From Parachlorella kessleri (lineage: Eukaryota; Chlorophyta; Trebouxiophyceae; Chlorellales; Chlorellaceae): DNA of 29,577 nucleotides. Position numbers and translations under genes: made by a program. Shown piece by piece: positions 1-10,800 of this stretch. Under the pieces are notes generated by a model that was not told the origin of the DNA, made no database searches, and saw only the letters and a list, made by a program, of their open reading frames with translations. The stretch spans positions 1 through 29,577 of the forward strand of contig BBXU01000887.1 in NCBI GenBank assembly GCA_001598975.1, given 5' to 3'. How positions within the stretch are numbered: position 1 is the first letter of the stretch; every line of letters begins with the position of its first letter.

Positions 1-843
1 CAGCCCAGAACAATGGAGGGTGCATCAAGAAATCAGGATGGGTGGGGCGGTTTTGTGGCCCAGCAGGTAGCGGGGCGGGGAATGACACACAAGAAGGAGG
101 GTTTGGTAGACAAGGCGGAGGGTCCAGCTCAAACCACATAAATGGAGGCTGGGGGCGGGCAGCCATTATCAGGGACGTTGGTCAACTCGGGTTGTTTGGA
201 CTGGTGCCCACCACGTCCTACGCTGTCACTGGACGGCATCCCGGATAGGAATCTCCAATGGATCCTCAGCCCTGGTTGCTAGCAGTCAAAGGGAGGGGGC
301 CTGCGGCAGATGCGGACTGTGCCACAGACCCGCATCGAGCAAGCTGAGACAAAAGAGGAGGAGGGCGAAGGCCATGCAGCCCTTTGTCAGGGCGGCATCA
401 GCTATGGAGCGCCTGCCAGCTTGTGAGCAAGGGTGTGGCAGGGGAGGCGGTCCTCACTCCAAGACCTGCCAGTCCTAGATGCTGTGATCCAATTTGTTGA
501 ACAGGAGGCCCACCTCCGGGCCCAACTCAACACTTACAGCCAGCCGGCTCTGATTGCTCTTTGTAAACCTGGAATGCCAAGAGGCTGATACAGAGGAGGC
601 CCGCCTGCGTCCCCTTCTCCAACTGATTGAGCGGCAGGCCCACCTGTGTCCCCATCAAATACTGGACGCCCAGAAGGCCCAACTGCGTCCCCTTCTCAAA
701 CTTATTGAGCGGCATGCCCACCTGCGTCCCCTTCTCCAACGGGGAGGGGCACTTCTCCAACTGATTGAGGGGCACTTTTCCAACTCACTGAGCGGCAGGC
801 CCACCTCCGTCCCCTTCTACCCCTGATTGCACGGCAGGCCCAC
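1..843 (-). other. Intron 5 of the XPO7 gene (left part of window)
   Basis: Nothing resembling the next expected exportin-7 block was found here on the minus strand, so this stretch is read as the start of a long intron (more than 840 bp) after the donor at 843/842. Apart from the minisatellite at 491-861 it shows GC-rich unique sequence with short ORFs that match nothing I recognise. The rest of the exportin gene should lie to the left of the window. Confidence 0.55.
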
Positions 844-861
844 CTGCGTGCCCTTCTCCAG
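491..861 (-). repeat. Minisatellite made from XPO7 exon 5 end and splice donor
   Basis: About eight to nine diverged copies of a roughly 39 bp unit run from the end of XPO7 exon 5 into its intron. On the minus strand the unit is roughly GAGAAGGGGACGCAG followed by GTGGGCCTGCCGCTCAATCA. The exon copy (ending at 844) encodes LLEKGTQ and the true donor. Other copies lie near 777-820, 752-777, 735-752, 702-740, 655-702, 615-650, 599-617 and a weak one at 491-525. Several keep a CAG/GAG|GTGGGC donor-like core (near 805, 722, 643); others have decayed (TTGGGC near 684, GCGGGC near 605). Confidence 0.8.
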
Positions 862-2303
862 CAGCTTCTGGGCATCGTCCACCACAGTGCGATACGCGTC
901 GTCGTCAAACCAGCCCAGCTTGGTGGTGCGGCACAGCAGCTGGATGAGCGACGTCACCACAAAGCCTTCCAGCTGCGGCCCCCGGCTGCACAGAGGGTGA
1001 CAGGCCCGACAGACAGCGGGCAGCGGGTGAGCCAATCGACTGGGGCGGACAAGGTGTGTTGGGAAGTGTGTAACACAAGGAGCAAGTCGCCGCACAGCAA
1101 AGATCAAGTCCATATGTAACAGGGGCGCCCTGTTTGCCTCCCATTCTCGCCCCCTGCCACTCCACCCCCAGCTGCTGCATATCTGCAGAGTTGAGCGGGC
1201 TGGCTGGCTGGGGTAGTGAGGCCTGGCTCACTCGTCGGGGCGCGAGACAAGCCAGATAGGTGCCAGCGACACCCCGGGGTCAGTGTGTGGCTGCTCCCAG
1301 GCCCCGGCACTTTGCCTGGTCAGTACCATGCAACCCACAGGGGGCTGAAGGGAGCACAAACAACCCGAAGCCATGGTACCAAGTGGCCCCACCCACCCCC
1401 CCGGTCCCAAGCCGACTGCAAAGCCCCAGGCCTGTTCCAAGCAGAGGTTGGGGGCTATGCCAGGCAGTGGGCCCCCTTCCCAGATAATCACTTGCCTGTC
1501 CAGGTAGTTTAGGAAGTAGTTTCGCATCTCAAGCTTGATCTGTGCCCTGCAAGCGCAACACCTCCCAGACAAATAACTTCGATCCGCAAGCTTGCCCTTC
1601 TGGTTCTAGCCTGAGGCACCTCCCGCTCAATGCTGTCTCTGTACCGAGTGCCGACCCAAGTACATATGCTGCTGGACTGCGACCAGGATGTCGCCTTCGC
1701 AGGTTAAATTTGATAGCACACACGTCGACTCATCTAGTCCACAGCCCCGGCGGCCAGTGCTGCAATGGTCAGGCTCACCCCAGCGTGTGCTCTGTGATGA
1801 CTTTTATCAGGCTGGAGGAAGCCAGCAGCTGGGCGTAAGGGGAGTTGGAGATATCCAGGATGGTCTGCATTCACAACACACACAGCCATGGGAGGGTTGC
1901 AGGCCTGCAGAGGGCATGGCCGAACTAGCCTACGCCCCCTTCACAGTGGGCTAGCAACACCCTGTATATACAGTCGAAATGTCAAGCTGAGCTAGCAGCA
2001 ACGCCTGCCTGGCCCCCGCACCTTGCAGTGTGCCACATACTCTGTAGACATGCCAAACACCTTGAGCATCTGCTCGGCCTGGGACCTCTCCGTCGGGTCC
2101 TGCAGGGGAACCCTCGCCGCCTGTAAGCGCTGGATGGAGCAAGCTGCCGCAGAAGGCCCCAACGCCGCTTGATCGCTGTCCAAGGAGTCACAGGCGTACC
2201 ATCACCAGCCTAACACGAGGCGCAGGAGCAATCCTACCTTGCTGTTATAGAGAGCCGCACATGCCAGCTCCAACTGGGGTAGCTGCTGCGCTATGTCCCC
2301 CAT
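844..2303 (-). CDS. XPO7: Exportin-7 (XPO7/RanBP16-like), N-terminal exons, gene continues off left edge
   Basis: Exportin-7 is an importin-beta-family karyopherin that carries cargo through nuclear pores with Ran-GTP. Five coding exons are visible: 2303-2238, 2120-2022, 1864-1779, 1546-1496, 985-844, giving 148 residues in continuous phase. Family matches in order: start MGDIAQQLPQLELACAALYN; DPTERSQAEQMLKVF (importin-beta N-terminal repeat, residues 28-42); SPYAQLLASSSLIKVI; MRNYFLNYL; then LEGFVVTSLIQLLCR and TKLGWFDDDAYR, the most diagnostic exportin-7 block. The start was chosen because the peptide aligns at the usual exportin-7 N-terminus. Intron 4 (1495-986) has a GC donor (AG|GCAAGT), supported by phase (AG+C = Ser). 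Only about the first seventh of a ~1,000-residue protein is here. Divergent from the Ycf49-like gene. Confidence 0.9.
986..1495 (-). other. GC-AG intron (XPO7 intron 4)
   Basis: The donor reads GACAG|GCAAGT, the classic strong context of a GC donor, and the acceptor is CTGTGCAG|CC. Joining it gives NYLDSRGPQLEGFV, which aligns with exportin-7 without a gap. No GT donor in the same phase is near. Confidence 0.8.
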
Positions 2304-2566
2304 TTTCACTCTCAGATCAGACTCCCGATGACTGATCACTTCCTTCACAGCATGGTACGCCGGCTGCCAGTCTGGGATCTTATTTGAGGGATCGATGCCA
2401 TGAAATATGCAAAAGGACTGTTACTGTTGCTGTATTACAATCTTCCCGCTCGGGGCACTGCCAGCTGGCTTGTGAGGCTTGCCGACTGCATTTTGACATC
2501 CCAGTGTGGGAGTTGGCGTTTCAATTCCGATATTCGCCCTGTTTAGATTAGTGTTAGGCCCTGAGG
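2304..2566. promoter_or_regulatory. Shared divergent promoter region, XPO7 (-) and Ycf49-like (+)
   Basis: 263 bp separate the two start codons, which point away from each other, so both 5' UTRs and core promoters must share or overlap here unless 5' UTR introns exist. No convincing TATA box or duplicated motif was seen; the middle (about 2425-2455) is relatively AT-rich. Inference from gene orientation only. Confidence 0.5.
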
Positions 2567-4071
2567 ATGTCTTGCGGGGTCACCAGCAACATGTTGAGGG
2601 CGTCCGGGGCCTCCATGTTTTGGAGAGGCACGGCACCTTATGCGCGCATGCGAGCTCAGAGTCGGCTATCCCCTCTCGCCTCCTGCCGTTCCCAGCAGCA
2701 CGACACTTGCAGCAGCCCAGAGAGCAGGAGTGAAGGGAGCAGCAGCAGCAGCAGCAGCAGTGCAGACCACGCCCTTCCCCGGCCCACCAGCACTCCTCCT
2801 TCCCAGCAACCAGCTTTGGTCGCGGCTGCGTCCGTGGGACTGCTTGTCTTGCCACTCGTGCTTGCACAGCCCGCCTGGGCCTTGTCGCTTCATCCGGAGC
2901 CAGCAAACGCACTGAGCTTGCCAACTTGGGCTGTTCACACGTCATCCGTACTGGAGTGGACAGCAGCCATGACACTTATCTGGCAGGTGAGCTTGGGCCC
3001 AGCCTGGCAGCCTGGCAACTCCTGATATAGTTGCCCCTGGCCCCACCCAACCACTCCCTTGACAGGCTGCTCATGTTTGTCAAAAGCTGGGGTTGCTTGC
3101 CGTGCGAGCTGGATGTTGCCTTCAAGGCAAGCTCATTCAACACGTCAGGCATGTGCTGCTTCCAAAGCCATTTCCCCCAGTTCTTGCCCGCAGTATGCTG
3201 AGGTGTCGGGCGTCCCCCAGTGGAAGGGCCTGACCTGGGCCATGCTGCCGTGCTTTTTTAGCGCCATGTGTGCTTGTAAGTGTCAGGCCTGGTGCTTTGT
3301 CGCTGGTCAGCCTGCATGCATTGTGCTTGAAGTTGCTGGCTGGAAGCTTGCTCCTCAGGTGTGCTTTCCCTTCTGCACACCGGACCTCGGCCTGCTGGTC
3401 GTCACTCTTGTGTGACATCTGGCAGTGTGTCATGATGCTGATGAAGTGTGGGTCGCATAAACCCACCAGGTTGCGAATTGTATCGAGAGTTGGTGCCTGG
3501 CAGCGGTCGTGGCCTTTTGTAAAGCCCTCCTGCTGTGGTAATGACGGGTGCCCCGGGTGTCCCAGGCCAGCAGTACCCATACCTTTTCGCGGGGGATCTG
3601 GTCATGACCCATTATGTCTCAGTTTATTGACCTTTGCCCTATTTCACCCCCTGCAGTCAGTTGAAGTAATGTGCTTTTGAACCCTGTCGCAGGCACCTGG
3701 CATTTCTTCTACAATGACACAAGTGACCTACAGGTGTGGCACTAGCTCCGCAGTTTCTCTCTGGCAGTACACAATGTACCGACACCACTTACTATTGCTG
3801 CTTGTCATGATCTTGACAGACAATGGACCTGCGATTTAGCTGTGCTGGGGCAGGGCGGCGTGGAAGTTGAAAGTATTTTAGCATGCCTGTGCCACTCGGT
3901 CACAGCCGCATCAGGTGCTCTCACGTATCACCTGGCATGTACTGACAAGCTGCCTCCCTGCCCTTGGTGCAGTGGTTGGTGGTGGTGCAAGCAGCGACAA
4001 CCGTTCTTGGGAACTTCTGCTGTTGGCTTGCGGCCTACAGAATCTATAAAGCTACCCAGCAGAATGCATGA
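2567..4071 (+). CDS. ycf49-like: Ycf49-like protein (DUF2499), predicted plastid membrane protein
   Basis: Function is unknown; homologues occur in cyanobacteria, algae and plants and are thought to be plastid membrane proteins. Exons 2567-2986, 3194-3275, 3693-3733, 3973-4071 give 213 residues with agreeing phases. Residues 1-~100 are a Ser/Ala/Arg-rich targeting region with a poly-Ser run, ending in a hydrophobic stretch (LVAAASVGLLVLPLVLAQ) and AWALS, which resembles a transit peptide plus hydrophobic second element. The conserved core follows: NALSLPTWAVHTSSVLEWTA, then YAEVSGVPQWKGLTWAML, MCACTWHFFYND, and VVVQAATTVLGNFCCWLAAY near the C-terminus, with about three membrane segments. The start at 2567 is the first in-frame ATG giving a full transit peptide; ATG 2591 is also possible. 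The TGA at 4069-4071 follows QQNA. Confidence 0.92.
2738..2760 (+). repeat. (AGC)n microsatellite coding for poly-Ser
   Basis: A perfect AGC run of about 7.7 units lies in exon 1 of the Ycf49-like gene and encodes serines within the presumed transit peptide, where length change would be tolerated. Confidence 0.9.
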
Positions 4072-4878
4072 TTGACATCAGTACCCTTCAGGATGGCCAT
4101 GGCGGTGCGGAGCGTAGTGTTTTAGTGTTAAGACTTGAGGTGTCACTCAGCAGAGGCCACTTCATTTATTCAGGGTGACAGGTAATGCGATGAGAGAGGA
4201 GGTACGGGTCTACTGGGCTGACAGGGTCTATGCATTGTTCTTGCTGGGTTGTGCATTACGTACTTGTCCAACATGGCAGGCAGTGCGAACCAAGGAGAGG
4301 TGTTGGGGAACTTGTTGGGGAACTGCACTGACAGGGCTGGATGCAATGGGTAAGCTCTGTGGCATCAACTGTTCCAGTTTGTATCAAAAAGGCATACCTG
4401 TCCCATCTGCACTTCTTTGGTCTTGCAAGTTGTCGTTGTAGCACGCAGCGCAGTGCTGAAGGGTGGATTCATAAGGGCAGATTACTGCCGTGGCTCAATG
4501 AAATGCACGTGCAAGTTTTTTCTTGAGCTACATCTCCAAAGCAAGAATGAAATGCTGGGCCACCGTTCAGTGTTGCTGGACAATTGCCATGCCGTCCCAT
4601 GCTATTGCCCAAAGGCCACAGTCGTGCAGCCTTCACAGACACCCAAACTCAGCATGAAAATGCCAGCACAAGCAAAGTAGCCCCATGCATTGTGTTCGGG
4701 AAGTCATGATACACATCTGCCCCACATTCCAGCTACTTGGAACGGCTACCTGGCCCTGCCAGGTCCAGCCCTCAAACGCTGTGAAGGCCAAGGTGACCCT
4801 TCGAGGGACATCAATGCAGCCCTTGTTGCTCGTCTAAGTGCACATCCCCCATACCAACATACTCGGATTCCGCGGGGA
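4072..4878. other. Tail-to-tail intergenic region (Ycf49-like 3' end / golgin 3' end)
   Basis: The Ycf49-like (+) and golgin (-) genes converge here with 807 bp between stop codons; both 3' UTRs must lie in it. Short ORFs show no family resemblance. It holds a ~66 bp element (4171-4236) related to one at 22592-22658 and a small direct repeat, GTTGGGGAACT twice, at about 4303-4325. I did not find a clear TGTAA polyadenylation signal for either gene. Confidence 0.6.
4171..4236 (+). repeat. Dispersed ~66 bp element, copy A
   Basis: Reads CAGGGTGACAGGTA, then TACGGGTCTACTGGGCTGAC, then AGGGTCTATGCATT. The same order of blocks is at 22592-22658 on the same strand (CAGGGTGGCAGGTA, TACGGGTGTACTGGGTTGGC, AGGGTTCTATGCATT), roughly three quarters identical by eye. 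It starts 100 bp after the Ycf49-like stop codon, so it is probably in its 3' UTR. Confidence 0.7.
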
Positions 4879-7800
4879 TCAGCTGGCGCTGCCTGCCCCT
4901 AGCCAGCTTGCCCAGCTGCCCAGGTAAGAGTTGCCGTCCCCTGAGGCGCCCTCCCCTGCAAAGCGTGCAAGTCGTCCCGTTAGGATGGCAACTCTCACAG
5001 CCACGGAGTCACCTTCGCCCTGGCATTCACGTGCCTGCAAGGGGCAGGCTCAACTGCTATGTCCCTGGCTGGCACACCCCACAGATGCCTGTATGGTTCC
5101 ACAAGGTGCGCCTGCCAGTGCTGTGCGCTACCTCACCTGCTGCTGACCCGCCGCCCCCTTGCGACTCTGCCCGCCGTCGCATCCCGTCCCGGCAATGCTC
5201 CACCTCCGCAGGACTGCAGGCAGCGAGGCAGCGACCACATGGGGAGGGATGTACTTGCACAGAAACCCAGGCGAGCCCCCAGGGCGGACCCTGGCATTCA
5301 GCACTGTCAATTGTCGGCCGGACTAGCCCACCTGGCCCCATTTGCCCCCATCAGCTAACATGCCAGACACGTGCTTGTTGGCTACTGCCCTCATGTCCAG
5401 AGGCGCAAGAAACATGATGACACATCGCAGATATGTCAATATATTATAAGGACGCGGTACACACGCCGGAACAATGCAGCACTCACACCCAAACAGCAAA
5501 GAACGGACACTAGCCCCATCTAGGTGCCTTCAGGGCTTGCAGTGGGAAGCACCATAAAACCAACTCCCATTCCACAACCCATTTGCTTAACCCTACGCAA
5601 GCACCTGGGCTCTCCCCTGCAACAAGACATATATTTAACAACAGCTGCCAACACCGACCTTACTGCCAGCAGCCCTTCAGGGGGACCATGGCCAGATGGC
5701 GATACCTGTCAGAAAGGCTAGAGCAGACCTGAGAGGACCCCACACCTGAGCTTAAGTATGGTGGCCAGCACGGGCAGCAAGCTTTCGGCCTCCCCAGTCT
5801 CATACAGCTTGAGTAGAATATTCTTCAGGTACTCCATGTCAGCTGCAAGCCAAACCAAGCAAGGGTGTGGGGTTGCTAGGGTCCCAACCAGGTGTGTGGA
5901 ACAGCAACCATCACGGCCTGTTGGCTTGCCGGTCCATGTACCTTTGAACATGAGCAGGTTTTGCGGTTCAGGTTCCTTTTTGCTGGACTGCTTCAACGTT
6001 GCACACTGCGTATCCCCAACACCCAGCTGGGCTCCGTCCCCGAACCTGCTCACTCCTAACTCCGACCCCCACCGGCAGCTGGTTTGCCCGTCACGGTCAA
6101 CCCTTCTTGTGGGCATGGACTGCCATCAATTGCCGTCTATGCCCCCCAAGCCCCCCTCCCTCCCTGCCAACTTCCATCTACGTTGCCCGTTAACTCGTGT
6201 CACCCTCATTACTCTGCCCTCCCTTCACAGCCGCTTCAACACGGGCCACAAGGCTGGGTGTTTCTGGTTTTCCACAACAAGGCATACAGCCGCTTAGCCC
6301 CCCCACCTGCTTTGCCCGTCAGCTTGAGCCGCTCAATCTCTCTCTGCAGGTCCCTCACGGCCTCCTTCAGAGCTGCCTCCTGAGCCTGCCGCAGATGGCA
6401 CTCCCTCTCCAGCTCCGCCAGCTCAGCCTCCAGCTCTGCTGCGCGGCGCTGCGCTGTGCTGAGCTGGCGTTCACGCTCCGCCAGCGCAAGGAGGTGGGCG
6501 CCGGAGCCGCCGATGCCTGCACAGCCCGCTTGACATGTGAGTAGCCATATGGAACAAACGAGGCGCAGCTACCACAACAACATTAGAAAGCCTAGGTCAC
6601 AGTAGAGTAAAGTCATATGGAATGCTACGCTGTGCTATGCTGAGCTGGCCATCACACTGTGTTGCCTACTAGTTCGGCGCCACCCCCCGAGGCATGCTGT
6701 GCCAGAGCGACGAAGTGTGTGACGCTCTTTGGCCCTCGTACAAGTAAGCACACCCTAGGAAACCAGCGTAAAGGTCGCAGGACATCTGCCACCACATCCC
6801 CCATGCTGTTGAGGTGACACGTGGTTGGGTCGCCTCTATCACCCTCGTGAAACCGTGCTGGCAAACCAGACCGGCGAGTCTCAGCCGCCACAGCGAATCA
6901 CAATCGCCAAGGCACCAAGGCAAGCACGACAAATGACCGGTCCTTTGCAGCAACAGTAGAGATGACCCAACTTCTGACTTCCCTGAAAATGAACCCACCA
7001 GTCTCTGCTGCCACCATAGAATCCAGGTCCAAAGCATCAGATGCCGACCGCCCCACGATACCACCGCGGCCGCCGAAGAAGGCCCCACTCGGCGGCTCCC
7101 CCAGTCGAGAGACGCTGGTGCTGACAGACAGCGAGCGCTCCGGAGCGATGCCACCGCCGACAAAGCCGCTGGGTTGCAGTTGGTAATTTAGCTCGCTGCG
7201 GGGCGTTCCTGCAACAGCAGCACACACCCCGAATAGGTAACTCTAGGCCGTAGCCTACGGCCCAAGCTGGCATACGCCACGCCTTCACACCAAGCAGCTG
7301 GGAAGTGTGTGCATGGCCAAGCCAGTACCTGGGGCTGCACATATATTTGCAGCGCTTCGATCAGGCAATAATGAGATGCACTGCAACAGCTGTGCAGCCA
7401 CGAAGTAGTACCTGGGCCTGCTCCCATGTTTGCACGCAAGCCTTCAGCCAGGGACCTCAGAGCGGCGACCTCATCCCGCAAGCCGGCATTGGCATCCAGC
7501 AACCGCGAAATCTCTGCAAGGATGGAGGATACAGTAAGACTATCGCTTGGAGTTAACACAGCCTGCTAGGGGCTTTGATTTAAAAAAGGCCTGGCTGTTA
7601 ACACCCCCTCTAACTAAGAGACCAACAAGCCCACAAACATGCAACCACGGCCCAGTTGCTGGTCTTTTGCAACGCAGTATGCACCCGCAGACGAGTCTCC
7701 CTACCTAAATCAAGTACGCGCTGGTCTTGGCGTCCCGAGGGCCGTGTCTAGCATACCCCAGAGCAGCATGCTTGTGCTGCAGAGCCCCCTTACTACACTC

Positions 7801-10800
7801 CAGGTCCACACTCACCCTGATCTTTGGCCTCGCCCGTGCTGTGGCTGGCCTCCCGCAGCGCAGCGTGCTCCCGCTGCAGACCCTCCAGCTGCTCCCTCAG
7901 CCTGCCACCCGCGGCTGCCTGCTGCGAGGCGTCACCCAGCTGCTGCTGCAAAGCCTGCACCCGCCCCTCCAGCGCCTCATAGCGCAGCTTCAGCTGGTCG
8001 TAGGCCCTGCACACCATGGAGCGCATGATTGTGCGATGAGGAGCCCACCGTCTACCCACTGTGTCAGGATTGCTACATCTAGACGAAAGCACTTCCTTCA
8101 CAGACAGTGATCACCATTCGCCGTTAGCCAGGCTTCTGCTGCCGTCCCTGTGCCATGCCTCAAAGACGGGTGGTGGTAGCAGCAATCACGCCCTGCCAGG
8201 CCACCACCTCGCCTGTAAGGACCACCCCGCCCCGCCACCTTGACCCCGCCACTCACCGCTTGGCTGCCTCAGCTACCTTCTACTCTGGTATGCAGCCCAC
8301 TATACTGCACTGTTTGCCGGATACTTTGCCCCGCCACTCACCGCTTGGCTGCCTCAGCTGCCTCTCCCGCCTGTGCCGCCGCCAGCTGTAGCTGTGCCGC
8401 CTCGGACTCGTGCCGGCTGGCTGCTGCCGCCAGCTCAGCGGAGCTGCGGCTGTGGAGGTCTCGCAGCTGGTCCGAAGCCTGCAAGGGAGGTGGAGAGGAG
8501 TGGGAGCCTGATATAGGAAGGACAGGTTTGCAGTTGAATAAAGGCAGAATTTGCGTTGTAGGACACCAGCAGTCAGCAGCCTACGCGTGTAGAAGGGAGT
8601 AGGCATGTGAGAGTTTCGCACACATATGCACGATAACCTGCACAGTCGATTCCAGGAGTAGGCCATTATGAGGCCAACAGATTCGACCAACAGGTTCGAA
8701 AAGCTGCTGGGCGGCAAGGGACACAGCAGTGACGCCAATCCCACTGGTGATCTATCCCACCTGGCGAACGTGCTCCTCTGCCCTCAGAGCACGGGCCTCG
8801 GCCTGCTGCAACGCCAGCTGCAGCTCCTCCCTGCATTTAGTGAGTATGCTTAGGATGCTTTCCTCACGACACGCTGAAGTGCCCATGCCAGGGAACCTAG
8901 CTTCGCCCTGCACAAAAGCGGGGCGGAACATCCAAAGTGCCAGATCCCTAGTTAAAGCTACGGTGAGGAGGCAGTGTATCAGGTAGCTAACTCTTCAGTG
9001 CCATCAGCGCAGCCAAGGTTTTGCATGAGCCATCTGGGAAGTGACCACGACTCCACAGGCATATACCTCTTCACTTCCAGCTAGACCTGGTGGATAAGGC
9101 CGACAACAACACTTGCATGGGCACCCACCTAGCATCGTCCTTGGCAGACTTGATCTCGGTGGATTTGGCCCGCAGGAGCGCTTGCGCCCGCGCCTTGTAC
9201 TCTTTCAGCTCGCTCTGGAGCCGGCCTGCCTCCTCCTTCGCCTGCTGGACACGCTGCTCGGCGGCCCGCACCTGCCATCAAGCGGGTTTTGAAAGGAGGC
9301 ACATGGTGAATGTCAAAGGGTAGACAAGTGGGGCCTACCTACCAGCTGTCAGTCCAGGGTATGACTGGCTGTATATGTACTGGGGAGGCTTAGAAGCGGG
9401 AGCACACGAACTGTAACAGTGTTTGGTGTGCATCAATTCCAAGGGCAACCTGCTGTCCCACAACACGGGTTAGGCCTTGACCCACTGTCCTTGGTAGCGC
9501 CCACCTCGTTTCTCAGCTGCATGAGTTCCGCGCTGGCCTTGCCGCGCTCCTCAGCGGACGCCAACTCCACCGCCTGCTTCTCCTTCTGAAGCCTGTAGAG
9601 ACAGTAGAGACACATCAAATGGTATTACCTAATGGCCTCGCACCTTCTTGCCGTGACCAGTGCAGCTGCTGGGAGGGCCAAGCCAACGCAAACCAAGACC
9701 ACACAGCGCCGTGCAAGCCTGCTGGTTTGGGAGGGGTGGTCATGCAAGCACTAATGGCGGCGGATCACCCTACCACAGAACCGCCTCAGGGATGGACAAG
9801 CTCTACCTACTTACCCCTCCATCTTCTTCTTCATCTCTGCCATTGCCCGCTTGACCCGCGTGCGCTCACCCTCCTGCTCCTTCCGTATGCGCTCCACCTC
9901 CGACTTGGCCTCAGACAACTGCTTGGCCAGCTCGGCTTCCTGCAACTAGTCGCACAACAAGCTGGTATACATGGTTTTCTGGCACCTGCAAGGGTGTCCC
10001 AGGCCTGCCCATCCTAAGGATAAGCCGCTTCAGCAGTACAGCAAGCAGAACGAGGCTGAGCAGTAGAAAGAGGTTCGAATACTACTCACCGGCTTAACAG
10101 CCTCTGCATTCCCTATTGGGCTGAGTCAAGGGTAGCTTCTAGTTCAAAAAGGGGTGCACTGCATCATAAGAAGCATGACTAATAAGCCGTACAACTGACC
10201 CGCCCAGCCACCTCGGCGGTTTGGCCCTCCTGCCGCTTCTCCAGTGCTGCCACCTCTCTTCGGGCTGCCTCCAGCTGTTCCTGCAGCTTGCCGAGGGACT
10301 CCTCCCGCGCCTCAACCTCCTGCCGCAGCCGCTGCAGCTCCTGCCAGCGCGCAGGCAAGGAAGCGGGTGGCGGGAGACTATATCAGCACTGACTGACTGT
10401 GGTCCAGCCAGCTCATGCGCACAGCAAGCCTCTGCTCAGCACTAGGCTATAAAAACAGTTATTGAGCACCGGTTCAGGGTGCTTGTGCAGCATCGGATCA
10501 GGTTGGGTTCACATGCATGCCAGGTCACCCCCTCAGGCCTTGCGCACCGTGCACACACAGACCTGTAGGCAGGGGCAGGAATCACTAGAACATCCCTCAG
10601 CACCCATTAATGACCTTCATCGAGGCATCACCCACCGCGTCATGCTTGAGGTTGAGCTCAGCAACTGCTGACTCATGCTTTGCCTGCTGCAGCCGCAGGT
10701 CGGACTCCAGCCGGCCTGCAGCGGCCGCCTGCTGCGCCAGCCGCTGCTCCTTTTCCTCAACTATCAAACGCCACTGCTGCAGCTGTGCATGCACGTTGCC

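Noticed and set aside
491..861. The repeat array as a CRISPR array
   Set aside because: Units are diverged, have no constant repeats separated by unique spacers, overlap an exon end, and occur in a spliced eukaryotic gene.
3137..3680. Overlapping ORFs on both strands inside the Ycf49-like gene
   Set aside because: They cover introns 2 and 3 and shadow exon 2; the spliced plus-strand model explains the conserved sequence.
4171..4236. The dispersed element as a transposon insertion
   Set aside because: No terminal inverted repeats, target-site duplication or transposase was seen at either copy, so it is reported only as a related element.
4908..5417. Plus-strand ORF of 169 codons
   Set aside because: No recognisable motif; it lies antisense to golgin exons 28 and 29 and has a composition like intron or UTR sequence.
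5945..6005. Possible golgin exon encoding SSKKEPEPQNLLMFK on the minus strand between exons 26 and 27
   Set aside because: Although its ends look like splice sites, exon 26 ends in phase 1 and would throw this piece into a frame with a stop. Direct joining of exon 26 to exon 27 keeps phase and gives the usual sequence before a GRIP domain.
5758..6297. Plus-strand ORF of 179 codons
   Set aside because: It is antisense to the GRIP exon and intron; there is no family resemblance and it includes the reverse of splice signals.
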